A stretch of DNA of 64,000 bases from JAPOXR01 sp964291445 (GTDB taxonomy: Bacteria; Pseudomonadota; Alphaproteobacteria; Rhodobacterales; Rhodobacteraceae). Where the stretch lies: assembly GCA_964291445.2 (NCBI GenBank), contig OZ219864.1, positions 1,054,001 to 1,118,000 of the forward strand, in the 5' to 3' direction. The notes under the pieces were generated by a model, which saw only the letters and a program-made list of their open reading frames with translations, was not told the DNA's origin and made no database searches. Made by a program: the position numbers and the translations under genes. This document shows, piece after piece, positions 55,202-63,293 of the stretch (positions are counted from its first letter, which is position 1; the number at the start of each line of letters is the position of its first letter).

Positions 55202-56194
55202 TCAGACGTTCGAGAGCATCGTCATCAACTCGTCCCTCACGCCCTTGAACCGTCCCTTGCCGAGACCCGGCGAACGCCACTCCAAGATGGTACCCAGCTT
55301 CTCGGCGGGATCCGTGCGCAGGTACATCTCCGTGGTCTGGAGCGACTGGTGTCCCAGCCACAGCGAGACCTTGCGGATGTCGCCGGTCGCCTCGAGAATC
55401 GTCAAGGCACAGGCGTGCCTCAGCACATGAGGGGTCACTTTCCGGCATGCGATCGACGGTTCGGTCAGCGCTGCCGTCGCGACATGCAGCGCGAGCCGCT
55501 TGGCGAAGCCGCGCCGGGTCATTCCCCCTCCCATCGCGTTCAGGAACATGTGCCTGTCGGGAACTTCGGGGCGTATGGAAAGCCATGCTCCGAGCGCGCC
55601 GGCCGTCTCCTTCCAGAGCGGCAGGACGCGGGTCCGCCGTCCCTTGCCGAAGATTCGCACCTCGTTCAGCTGCGGCATCCTGACATCGTCGAGACCGAGA
55701 CCGATCAGCTCGGAGACGCGGAGCCCGGCATTGTAGGCGAGACACAGCATCGCCCGGTCCCGGGTTCCGGACCTGGTGGCGGCATCCGGAGCCTTGAGCA
55801 GCGCCTTCACCTCGTCCCGGTCGAGATGCCTGAGCACGGGAACGTCGCTCTTTTTCTGCGGGATCGCGTGCACCCTTGCAGCCATGTCGAGGCAGTCCGG
55901 GTGCCGGAACTCGAGGAAACGGAAGAAGCTCTTGAGCGCGGCCAATCGGATGTTGCGGGTGCCGACGCCGTTGCCCCGTTCCGCCTCGAGATGGTCGAGG
56001 AATGCGAGGATGGTGTCGACGTCGAGATGGCCGACCTCGAGCCTGCAGGGGCGGATGCCGTGCCTGTCCGCGGCGAAGGCCGCGAGCAGCCTGAAGCTCG
56101 TGGTGTAGCTCTCGACGGTGTGTCGGCTTGCCCCACGGTCACGGGGGAGATGCTCCCTAAGGAACGCGGCCAGCGGGGTTGCGAGTCGGGTCAT
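55202..56194 (-). CDS. RIT tyrosine recombinase, third gene
   Basis: A 330-aa recombinase with an N-terminal core-binding domain (RHTVESYTTSFRLLAAF) and a catalytic domain: Arg in NAGLRVSELIGL, HVLRHACALTILEATG, LGHQSLQTTEMYL with the Tyr nucleophile. ATG 56,194 overlaps the stop of the second gene (ATGA); a longer open frame upstream is a shadow of that gene. Last in the trio, nearest the left repeat. Confidence 0.93.
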   Translation of the reverse strand: MTRLATPLAAFLREHLPRDRGASRHTVESYTTSFRLLAAFAADRHGIRPCRLEVGHLDVDTILAFLDHLEAERGNGVGTRNIRLAALKSFFRFLEFRHPDCLDMAARVHAIPQKKSDVPVLRHLDRDEVKALLKAPDAATRSGTRDRAMLCLAYNAGLRVSELIGLGLDDVRMPQLNEVRIFGKGRRTRVLPLWKETAGALGAWLSIRPEVPDRHMFLNAMGGGMTRRGFAKRLALHVATAALTEPSIACRKVTPHVLRHACALTILEATGDIRKVSLWLGHQSLQTTEMYLRTDPAEKLGTILEWRSPGLGKGRFKGVRDELMTMLSNV

Positions 56195-57120
56195 GTCGTT
56201 TCCTTTCCCGTTGTCATGTGAAGAATCTCGGTCGCCTCCGACACCTGGCGCATGAGGACGGGCGTCGCCTCGAGGTAGTAGTAAGTGTCGGTGACGTTGA
56301 CGTGTCCCAGGGTGGTCGAGAGCGCGAGCATGTGCCGGCCGACGTCCTTCCGGCTTGAGGAGAGGCTGCCTTCCAGTGCGGAAACGGCGAAACCGTGGCG
56401 CAGATCGTGCAGCCTGGGGCCGGGCTCGTCGGGCCCTCCGCGAACCCCTGCCTTGCGCGCGAGCAGAATGAACGTCCTGGTCAGGTAGGCCGGGCGCACC
56501 GGCCGGCCGGACGCGAGCACGAACAGGTGCTCGTCGGGTCCGCCCCGCCGCTTGCGCACGACGAGGTATTCGTCGAGGGCGCGGCGGGCGCTCTCGTGCA
56601 GGGGCACGAGGCGGTCCCTGTGGTTCTTGGCGTTCCTGACCATGAGCCCGTCCGGTCCCAGGTCCCCCAGCAGCAGCCCGGTCGCTTCCGAACGCCTCAG
56701 GCCGGTGCATGCCATGAGGCCGATGATGAAGTGGAAGGTCAGCGGGGTGAGCGACCCTGCCGGCGGCAGGTGCAGCGCCTCCGTCATGATCTTCCGGATC
56801 TCCTCCGGCGACGGGATGCGCGGTGGCGGCCGATGTCGTCCCGGCCTGCCGAGAGCGTCCTGATGAGGCACCTCGTGACGGTCGTCCCCGGCATGGAGGA
56901 AGACGGCCATTACGCGGACGGCGCGCAGCCGCCTCTGCGCCCCGCCGACCGATGCTGCCGTGCAGGCCCAGTCCAGGACGCTGCCCGTGCGCACGAACCT
57001 GTCGCCCCTGGCGTCGGCAAATTCGGCGAAGCGCATCAGGACCCGTTCCTGGCCTTTGAACGACAGGCCCAGCGCCTTCCTGCCGGCGACGTAGCCCTTC
57101 GCGTGATCCGTCATGGTCAT
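56191..57120 (-). CDS. RIT tyrosine recombinase, second gene
   Basis: A 309-aa recombinase with Arg in CTGLRRSEATGLLLGD, HDLRHGFAVSALEG, LGHVNVTDTYYYL with the Tyr nucleophile. Its ATG overlaps the stop of the first gene and its stop overlaps the ATG of the third, both as ATGA, so the three are translated as a coupled set. Confidence 0.93.
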   Translation of the reverse strand: MTMTDHAKGYVAGRKALGLSFKGQERVLMRFAEFADARGDRFVRTGSVLDWACTAASVGGAQRRLRAVRVMAVFLHAGDDRHEVPHQDALGRPGRHRPPPRIPSPEEIRKIMTEALHLPPAGSLTPLTFHFIIGLMACTGLRRSEATGLLLGDLGPDGLMVRNAKNHRDRLVPLHESARRALDEYLVVRKRRGGPDEHLFVLASGRPVRPAYLTRTFILLARKAGVRGGPDEPGPRLHDLRHGFAVSALEGSLSSSRKDVGRHMLALSTTLGHVNVTDTYYYLEATPVLMRQVSEATEILHMTTGKETT

Positions 57121-58682
57121 CGGGGGTCTCCCTCGAACGGCCAGGGCTGCACCAGTTCCCGGAGCATCCGGACATCGACGCGGGCGTAGATCGCGGTCGT
57201 GTCGGGGGACCTGTGCCTGAGAAGGGTTCCGACGGCTTCAAGCGGGGTGCCGTCGCGCAGGAGATTTGTCGCCGCGGAATGCCTGAACAGGTGCGACGAT
57301 GTCGGACCGACGCCCCGAATTCCGGCCCGCTTGACGGCACGGCCGACGATGGAGGTGCTGATGCTGTTGCTCGCCAGGGGACGGCACGGCGCTTTGCAGC
57401 ACAGGAACACCTTCCTCTCGTCGCTGCGTGGCCGAGCCTTCAGGATGTAATCCCGCAGCGCGTCGCCAACGTCCTGCGGGAGCGGAAGTTCCGCCTCTCG
57501 CCGCGACTTGCCGCCGACCCGGATGACGGCCCGATCCCAGTCGATGTCATCGAGAGCCAGCCCGCAGACGTCGCCGGCCCGCAGCGCAAGCCGGGCGAGC
57601 AGCAGCAGGGCCGCCCTGTCACGCATCCCCATCGGCGTCGTCACGTCGCAGGTCGCGATCATGCGCTCGATGTCGTCCTGCCCGACATGCCGGGGCAGGC
57701 TCTCGCCCCGGAGCCTCGGGATCGTCGGGACCGCGTGGACGAGTTCCGGCCGGCATAGGCCGTTCGAGCCGAGAAAGCGCAGGTACATCCGGAATGCACT
57801 CGCCTCGTCTCCGACCTGTATTCGGGACGCGGTTTCGAGACGGCCCAGGATCGTGTTCCGGACACGAGCGGCATCATACGTCCCCGGGTCGTCGCCGAGA
57901 GCCGGAAGCAGCGTACGCATGTGCCGTTCGTATCGCTCGATGGTCGTGTCCCTGAGGCCGCGGTGCTGTCGAAGCCAGTTCAGGAATGCACCAAGATGCT
58001 CGCCGTGTTCCGCATGAAGCTGCGGGACTTCCGGCGCCGGGATGACGTCCCACAACACCAGGAACGCGGCAAAGCGTCGGAGGGTCGATCCGGCTTCTTT
58101 CGAACCGACGAACCCGACGGGCCTGTTGTCAAGGAACCCCGGATGAACGCAGGCGCAGTCATGGGCGAGAAACCGGCGCAGAACGCGTTCGTCGGCCGCC
58201 GCCAGGGGAATGTCCGACAGGTGGAGCCAGACGACGAAGTGGCGGCACAGGTTCCCGATATCCTGGACCGTCGAGCGGGCATATCCCCGCTCCTCCAGGG
58301 AATCCAGGAACTGCGCCACGAGGCGTCCTCCGGCCTCGATCTCCGGCGGCGCCTTCGCGCGACCGATCTCGAGCAGATGCCGGAAAAACCTGAGCGCAAG
58401 CTGCCTGTGCTGCCGTCCTGGCCTCCTGCCGGTCCGATGTCGGCCCGGGCAATGGCATTCATGGCGCATGAAGCGGTCGAGGAGGCGGATGTCGAGCCTG
58501 TCGAGACCAGACCCTTCGCGTGCCAGCCAGACCGCGACGTGCTTGGCAGCACCGATCATTTTGCGGGTCGTTTCCGCCGAAAGGCAAAGGGCTTCCAGGT
58601 GCTTCGCGTAGCACCGGACAATGCGGGAATCCCGCTCCGGAACAGCTTCGGGCAGCGGTGCGTCAAATCGTTTCGAAGGCAT
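57117..58682 (-). CDS. RIT tyrosine recombinase, first and largest gene
   Basis: A 521-aa recombinase with an extended N-terminal half (two SAM-like core-binding regions, about 90-190 and 240-330) and a catalytic domain with LALRAGDVCGLALDD, HLFRHSAATNLLRDG, LLRHRSPDTTAIYARVD carrying Tyr. The ATG is preceded by GAGAGGAG. The likely promoter is within or beside the right inverted repeat. Confidence 0.93.
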   Translation of the reverse strand: MPSKRFDAPLPEAVPERDSRIVRCYAKHLEALCLSAETTRKMIGAAKHVAVWLAREGSGLDRLDIRLLDRFMRHECHCPGRHRTGRRPGRQHRQLALRFFRHLLEIGRAKAPPEIEAGGRLVAQFLDSLEERGYARSTVQDIGNLCRHFVVWLHLSDIPLAAADERVLRRFLAHDCACVHPGFLDNRPVGFVGSKEAGSTLRRFAAFLVLWDVIPAPEVPQLHAEHGEHLGAFLNWLRQHRGLRDTTIERYERHMRTLLPALGDDPGTYDAARVRNTILGRLETASRIQVGDEASAFRMYLRFLGSNGLCRPELVHAVPTIPRLRGESLPRHVGQDDIERMIATCDVTTPMGMRDRAALLLLARLALRAGDVCGLALDDIDWDRAVIRVGGKSRREAELPLPQDVGDALRDYILKARPRSDERKVFLCCKAPCRPLASNSISTSIVGRAVKRAGIRGVGPTSSHLFRHSAATNLLRDGTPLEAVGTLLRHRSPDTTAIYARVDVRMLRELVQPWPFEGDPR

Positions 58683-58750
58683 GGTCTTTCTCCTCTCAGT
58701 GTCAAAACCGACAGGAGAGAAGCAGATTCTTATGTGAACCTGATCAACGG

Positions 58751-58814
58751 AAACGGCGTGTCATCAAAGGCGCTCGGAACCTCGGGTTCCCATAACCATT
58801 CGGTTCCCATTATG
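58751..58814 (-). repeat. Right terminal inverted repeat of the RIT element
   Basis: Exact reverse complement of 55,105-55,168. Begins 69 bases upstream of the first recombinase ATG, so it could also hold operator sites for self-regulation. Confidence 0.95.
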
Positions 58815-59192
58815 CCCGTAACGGGAATGTTCCCGTTACCGCCACGTCATCCACTCCCTGAAGACGAAGCCGATGGCGCTCATGAACCTGACCTACCGCG
58901 ACGAGTTGTTCCCGCGCGAGGCCTACCGCCGCTGCTTCGAGGCGGCGCTGTCGAAGGCGGGCGAACGCGCTGCCTGCAGGTTGACGGTGAGGCTCCTGGC
59001 ACTGGCCCATGAGGAGAGCTGCGAGGCGGCGCTGGCAGCCGAGATCGATGTCTGCCTCGCCGCCGGGAAGCTGCCGGACCTCGACCGCCTCAAGGTCCGG
59101 TTCGCGCCGGAACCCGGCGCGATGCCCGAGGTTTGCGTCATCCGTGCGCCGCTTGCCGGCTATGGCGACCTGCTTCGCATGGGAGGCGCGTC

Positions 59193-60026
59193 ATGACACG
59201 AATGCCCGATGATTCCGCCAAGACCGTCGACGGGGTGAAGCTGGCCCTGATGCTCTCGGAGCTGCGCCTGCCGACGATGCGTGAGTTCTGGGAACGCTTC
59301 GCCGAGCGTTCCGACGCCGAGGGCTGGCCCGCGGCCCGGTTCCTCTCCGTCCTCGCCGAGCACGAGCTGGCGGAGCGCGGCAGGCGCCGGATCCAGCGCC
59401 ACCTGGGCGAGGCGCGGCTGCTGCCCGGCAAGAGCCTGGCCAACTTCGACTTCAACGCGGTGCCAACGATCTCGAAGGCCCAGGTCATGGCGCTCGCCGC
59501 CGGCGACGCATGGCTCGACCAGGGCGCTTGCTGCCTGATCTTCGGCCCCCCGGGGACCGGAAAATCGCACATTGCCTCGGCGATCGGGCTGGCCCTGGTG
59601 GAGAACGGCTACCGGGTGCTCTTCACCAGGACCACGGACCTGGTGCAGCGCCTGCAGGTGGCGCGCCGCGAGCTGTCGCTGGAAAGCCTGCTGGCGCGGC
59701 TGGACCGCTATCACCTCGTGATCCTCGACGACCTCGCCTACGTCCGCAAGGACCAGGCCGAGACAAGCGTGCTGTTCGAGCTCATCTCGGCCAGGTACGA
59801 GCGCCGGTCGCTCCTGATCACCGCCAACCAGCCGTTCTCCGAATGGGACCGGATCTTCCCGGACGAAACCACCGCCGTCGCCGCCGTCGACCGCCTCGTG
59901 CACCGGGCCACGATCCTGGAAATGAACGTCGAGAGCTATCGTCGGCGCGAAGCCCTCAACGCGAAGCCGCGCAAGCGGGGCCGGCCCGCGAAGAAGGCCA
60001 CGGAAAAGAACACGCCCACCGGCTGA
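59193..60026 (+). CDS. istB: IS21 helper ATPase IstB of element 3
   Basis: A 277-aa AAA+ helper with Walker A GPPGTGKSH and Walker B LVILDDLAYV. Clearly homologous to the other two IstB proteins but with many substitutions and a longer, more basic C-terminus. ATG 59,193 overlaps the istA stop (ATGA); frame upstream to 59,133 is istA shadow. Intact while its IstA partner is split. Confidence 0.94.
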   Translation: MTRMPDDSAKTVDGVKLALMLSELRLPTMREFWERFAERSDAEGWPAARFLSVLAEHELAERGRRRIQRHLGEARLLPGKSLANFDFNAVPTISKAQVMALAAGDAWLDQGACCLIFGPPGTGKSHIASAIGLALVENGYRVLFTRTTDLVQRLQVARRELSLESLLARLDRYHLVILDDLAYVRKDQAETSVLFELISARYERRSLLITANQPFSEWDRIFPDETTAVAAVDRLVHRATILEMNVESYRRREALNAKPRKRGRPAKKATEKNTPTG

Positions 60027-60493
60027 GCGGACGCCACGGCAGGACTCCTGCGGCTTGAAACCGGGCCGCAGGCGGCCAGGAGGCGAGTGGAAGGGCCGGG
60101 TCAACCCCGCGACCGCAGCCACGCGGAGCCACGCGCAGGGCTTGCCCGAGCATGGCGAGCATGGCGAGGATCGCGCCGGAGGGAAGGGTTGACGCGGCCC
60201 TGCAACGGTCACCCTTGAGCGGTCCCTTCCTGAACAAGCCTGCGCAGTTCATGGAAGGGACTGCCTGCCCGGCGAGGGCAAAAAAGGGATCGCGGCAGGT
60301 GCCGTCGCCACATCTCCGGGGTCCGGCAATACGCCCGTCTCATCTCGAAAAGTTCCACGAACCTCATCTGCCTGCAGGCACGGGAAGAAAACCCTTGCAA
60401 TCGCCCCAATGTGCCGAAACACTCCGTCCTGCCGCGACGTCAATACTGCCATCCAGATTGTCGCGCACCTGCCATCCAGATTGTCGCGCTATA
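60027..60493. other. Right-end non-coding region of IS21 element 3
   Basis: About 470 bases after istB with no gene. It ends with two copies of CTGCCATCCAGATTGTCGCG (from about 60,447 and 60,469), the outer one forming the element end. These are probably transposase-binding repeats; the left end has two related ones in the opposite sense. Confidence 0.7.
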
Positions 60494-60519
60494 GAGCAAC
60501 TAACGCCGGAGATTATTCA

Positions 60520-61278
60520 ATGAGTGAGGGAAGAACAGTAATTGTGACGGGTGCGCGAGGTGGTATTGGTGAGGCGACAGCCAACAAATTCTTGTCACTT
60601 GGAGACCGTGTTTACGGAACGGATTTGTCGTTTGATGAATCATCACCGCACGAGTACATCGAAGTCGTCTGTGATGTGACTGATGCGGATGCGGTGAGTG
60701 GTATGGTGGAACGGGTCATGAGTGAGACGGGTCGAATTGACGTGTTGGTCAACAATGCGGGCATTCGAGTCGAGAAAGATGTGATTGATACCACCATTGA
60801 AGAGTGGGATCGAATGATGGCGGTGAATCTGACGGCTGTCTTCCTCGGGTGCAAGTTCGCTCTTCCCCACATGCTGAAGCAGGCATCCGGCGCCATCGTC
60901 AATGTCGCTTCTACATCCGGGCTGAATCCGCAGCCGAACCGCGCCGCCTACAGCGCTAACAAAGCCGGTGTGATGGGGCTGACCAGGCAGATGGCGTTGC
61001 AATACGCCCGCCAGGGCGTTCGGGTGACGGCAATCAATCCAGGTAGTACGCAGACGCCCTTTGTCCGCGGTGCATTGGCAAGAACTGGCGACCCGGCAGC
61101 GGCGAATGCTGCTGTCTCGGAGCGCTTGCCAATCGGTCGGATTGCCAGGGCAGAGGAGCAGGCCAATGCGATCGCCTATCTCGCCTCCGACGAGGCATCG
61201 TTTATCACCGGGTCGATACTCGATGTCGATGGTGGTAACAACCTGGTCACCGCCCATGTGGCGCCAGGGAGTTATTGA
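60520..61278 (+). CDS. SDR-family dehydrogenase/reductase, copy 2
   Basis: A 252-aa classical SDR with TGARGGIGEA, NNAG, NVASTSG and YSANKAG. Identity with copy 1 begins at GAACAGTAATTG in the first codons and ends at the stop; the starts (MSEGRTV here, MRTV in copy 1) and flanks differ. The ATG overlaps the stop of the 86-codon ORF. This copy sits with the downstream hydratase genes; copy 1 sits with the amidase. Both look functional. Confidence 0.94.
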   Translation: MSEGRTVIVTGARGGIGEATANKFLSLGDRVYGTDLSFDESSPHEYIEVVCDVTDADAVSGMVERVMSETGRIDVLVNNAGIRVEKDVIDTTIEEWDRMMAVNLTAVFLGCKFALPHMLKQASGAIVNVASTSGLNPQPNRAAYSANKAGVMGLTRQMALQYARQGVRVTAINPGSTQTPFVRGALARTGDPAAANAAVSERLPIGRIARAEEQANAIAYLASDEASFITGSILDVDGGNNLVTAHVAPGSY

Positions 61279-61403
61279 GAGGTGACGTAATTTGACGACG
61301 AAAACCGCCCAATCGAATAAGCCCAGCTGTTACAATCAACTGAGGATTATGGATTGGTCAACTCTTAATTCGCATTATTAATCTGTATTGAAAGGTAACA
61401 CTG

Positions 61404-62156
61404 ATGACACCGAGTCAAATTACTCAAGCAGCAGAAATATTAGCAAAGGCGCAGCTGGAACATAAGAGGATTGAACGTCTTTCTGGAGAACTTCGTCCCC
61501 AAGACCGAAAAACCGCAGTCGCCATTCAGGACGAGTTGGCAAGACTCATTGGGCACAAGGTGGTTGGATGGAAAGTAGGCGGTGAACTTGTTGGGCGTGT
61601 TTTTCAACCCAATCTTCTTAAAAGTCCTGCAGAGCTGCCTGAGAAAATCTATGGCAATGCAATGGTTGAGGCTGAGTTAGGTTTCAGGATGCTTTCTGAT
61701 CTTCCAGCTCGCTCTGCGGTTTATAATGCCGATGAAGTCGCAGAACATGCCATGCTCGTGTCTGCATTCGAACTAGGTGGTACGCATTTTTCGGGCGAAA
61801 ACATTGATCCGCAGATTGAAACCGATTTTCTTCTAGCGTATGCAGCCAATTCCTTACAGCTTGGGGTCGTCGTCGGCGACGAAATTAAGGACTGGCGGGA
61901 GATGTCTCTGCTTGATATGAAAATTGAACTAACTATTGACGGGGGCTCTCCCGTTCCAGGTTTGCCTGACGAGTTGCGACGTGAGCCTTTGGATGTTTTA
62001 GTTTTGTTAGCCAATGATCTTTCTCAAAGAGGGATTGGTTTGGAAGCTGGTCAAGTGGTGGTCCTTGGAGCGGCGGCAATCGCACCCATGGGTAAAAAAG
62101 CGATTGCGACTTTCGGGGAACTTTCGCGCATTGAAGCCAGGATAACTAGCCCGTAA
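61404..62156 (+). CDS. 2-keto-4-pentenoate hydratase / oxalocrotonate decarboxylase family, member 1
   Basis: A 250-aa fumarylacetoacetate-hydrolase-superfamily protein. Features are GHKVVGWKVGGE near residue 50, NAMVEAELGFRMLSDLP with metal-ligand Glu residues near 95, and LDVLVLLANDLSQRGIGLEAGQVVVLG near the end. Family members act late in meta-cleavage of aromatics, either adding water to 2-hydroxypenta-2,4-dienoate or decarboxylating 4-oxalocrotonate. With the related gene at 62,219 it resembles the XylI/XylJ pair; which is which cannot be told. GAAAGGTAAC precedes the ATG. AT-rich. Confidence 0.88.
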   Translation: MTPSQITQAAEILAKAQLEHKRIERLSGELRPQDRKTAVAIQDELARLIGHKVVGWKVGGELVGRVFQPNLLKSPAELPEKIYGNAMVEAELGFRMLSDLPARSAVYNADEVAEHAMLVSAFELGGTHFSGENIDPQIETDFLLAYAANSLQLGVVVGDEIKDWREMSLLDMKIELTIDGGSPVPGLPDELRREPLDVLVLLANDLSQRGIGLEAGQVVVLGAAAIAPMGKKAIATFGELSRIEARITSP

Positions 62157-62218
62157 CCTCTTCCTTTTTAGGGAGTCATATTAAGTTCGATAATGCACAA
62201 TCAAAAGGGGAGCAAGAC

Positions 62219-63040
62219 ATGAAGGAGCAAGACATGAATCAGAGGAAGATCGATGCAGTCGCCGATGCTTTGGCCGAGGCCCATCGCAACGGCGGCACCG
62301 TGGCTGAACTGGACGAAGCATTATTGCCGAAAAACTGGCAAGAGGCATTTCAGGTCCAGGATGCGCTCGATGAACGACTGGGCTTTGAAGTGGCGGGTTG
62401 GAAAATAGGCTGTACCAGCCGGGCCCAAATGCAGGAATTCGAAATGGACCATCCGCCGTTTTTTGGTCGCGAATACCGTAATTTTACCCAACACAGCCCG
62501 TCGCGTTTCCGGATGGCCGATTTTCGCCACCCCCCGCTGATCGAAGGGGAGTTTGCGCTGCGCCTGGGCCACGACCTGCCACCCCGCGAACAGGCCTATA
62601 GCGAAGCCGAAGTGCGCGATGCCGTCACCGACGTCGTCATGGCCATCGATGTGGTCGATACCCGTTGGAGCACGCATCCTTTTGAGTTGAATATGTTTCT
62701 GGGCAATGCCGACAACGCCAATGCGGGTGTTTACGTCATCGGGGATGTGCTGTCGGGCTGGCAGACCCTCGACCTGGCCACGCTGCCCGTCGAGGTGTAC
62801 GTCGACGGCAAATTAGTTGCAGATACCTTGACCCGTTCACGAGAATACCGCTGCAGTTTCGACGAACTGATCTCCGCCTTGCAGTGGGGCGCCAACGACT
62901 TATCGCAACGCGGTATGGGCTTTCGCGCCGGCCAGGTCGTCGCCACCGGCAGCCCGCATGTCCCTGTGGAGGCAACAGCCGGCAGCGAAATCGTTATCCG
63001 CTACGGCGATGCAGGCGAGATCAAGGCAAAGTTTGAATGA
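62219..63040 (+). CDS. 2-keto-4-pentenoate hydratase / oxalocrotonate decarboxylase family, member 2
   Basis: A 273-aa member of the same superfamily, more GC-rich than its neighbour. Features are FEVAGWKIGCTSRAQM near residue 55, PLIEGEFALRLGHDLP with metal-ligand Glu residues, DVVMAIDVVDTRW, and LQWGANDLSQRGMGFRAGQVVATGSP. The start region is a tandem duplication: GAGCAAGACATGAA occurs twice, giving two ATGs (62,219 and 62,234) with equally good GGGGAG or AAGGAG sites; the second gives 268 aa and a more family-like start. Probably the partner of the preceding enzyme in the same pathway. Confidence 0.9.
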   Translation: MKEQDMNQRKIDAVADALAEAHRNGGTVAELDEALLPKNWQEAFQVQDALDERLGFEVAGWKIGCTSRAQMQEFEMDHPPFFGREYRNFTQHSPSRFRMADFRHPPLIEGEFALRLGHDLPPREQAYSEAEVRDAVTDVVMAIDVVDTRWSTHPFELNMFLGNADNANAGVYVIGDVLSGWQTLDLATLPVEVYVDGKLVADTLTRSREYRCSFDELISALQWGANDLSQRGMGFRAGQVVATGSPHVPVEATAGSEIVIRYGDAGEIKAKFE

Positions 63041-63293
63041 GCGGAGGGCCTGGGGTTCGACTGAAGGCGGCGAATTATGGTTCACTCAGAGGGTGCGAGG
63101 GAAACATTTTCCTTTAAAACAAGCATAGCAAGGGGTGGGTGGTCAAAAACATTCAGGACTGGGTGTTAAGATACTGAGTATTTAGAGAGTTTTGTCTAAA
63201 AGCGTCACGTCCTTCACAGCCGTCATCTGACTGTCCGACGATCAATAAACATGCTGATTAGAGGAGATGGACGTATAATAAGGAATGAGCAGA

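Larger units (their letters stand above)
55107..58836. mobile_element. RIT (recombinase-in-trio) element inside IS21 element 3
   Basis: Three overlapping tyrosine recombinase genes on the minus strand between 64-bp perfect inverted repeats. The sequence TACCGCCA is present on both sides (55,099-55,106 and 58,837-58,844), and removing one copy restores the istA frame. The right end extends about 22 bases past the inverted repeat and includes arms GTAACGGGAA and TTCCCGTTAC around TG; nothing equivalent lies outside the left repeat. A well-defined, apparently intact RIT. Confidence 0.94.
53953..59196 (+). pseudogene. istA: IS21 transposase IstA of element 3, split by the RIT element
   Basis: Codons 53,953-55,106 (GTG start) and 58,845-59,196 join to exactly 1,506 bases, the length of istA in copies 1 and 2, once the RIT and one TACCGCCA are removed. 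Catalytic segments (GLSDFTSM, HRTDSLSAG, ENGAIESAHGH) are all in the left part; the break is in the codons for VNYRH. It runs out of frame into the RIT repeat. Confidence 0.94.
53737..60493. mobile_element. IS21-family element 3 (diverged), interrupted by a RIT element
   Basis: Ends TCTAGCGCGTCAATC (left) and the complement of TATAGCGCGACAATC (right). At each end a second related repeat lies inward, with GGCAG spacers. Target repeat GAGCAA, 6 bp, at 53,731-53,736 and 60,494-60,499. About 3.0 kb without the RIT. Proteins are clearly related to copies 1 and 2 but diverged along their length, so this is a separate lineage. It sits inside the 86-codon ORF. Confidence 0.9.
48021..60523 (+). pseudogene. 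86-codon ORF split by 12 kb of nested mobile elements
   Basis: ATG 48,021 (after GAGGAG) is followed by two codons and then IS91 copy C. The frame resumes at 53,509-53,736, is interrupted again by IS21 element 3, and ends at 60,500-60,523 (LTPEIIQ stop). Joining the three pieces with one copy of each target repeat gives 261 bases in one open frame, MTNNRLQCWNPQ...LTPEIIQ. Its TGA overlaps the ATG of SDR copy 2 (ATGA), so the unit was translationally coupled to it. I do not recognise the product; it may itself be a shortened gene. Function cannot be inferred beyond operon position. Confidence 0.85.

Noticed and set aside
55202..57340. 712-codon frame suggesting one giant recombinase
   Set aside because: The upstream part is out of register with the second RIT gene and has no family content; the ATG at 56,194 gives a normal 330-aa recombinase.
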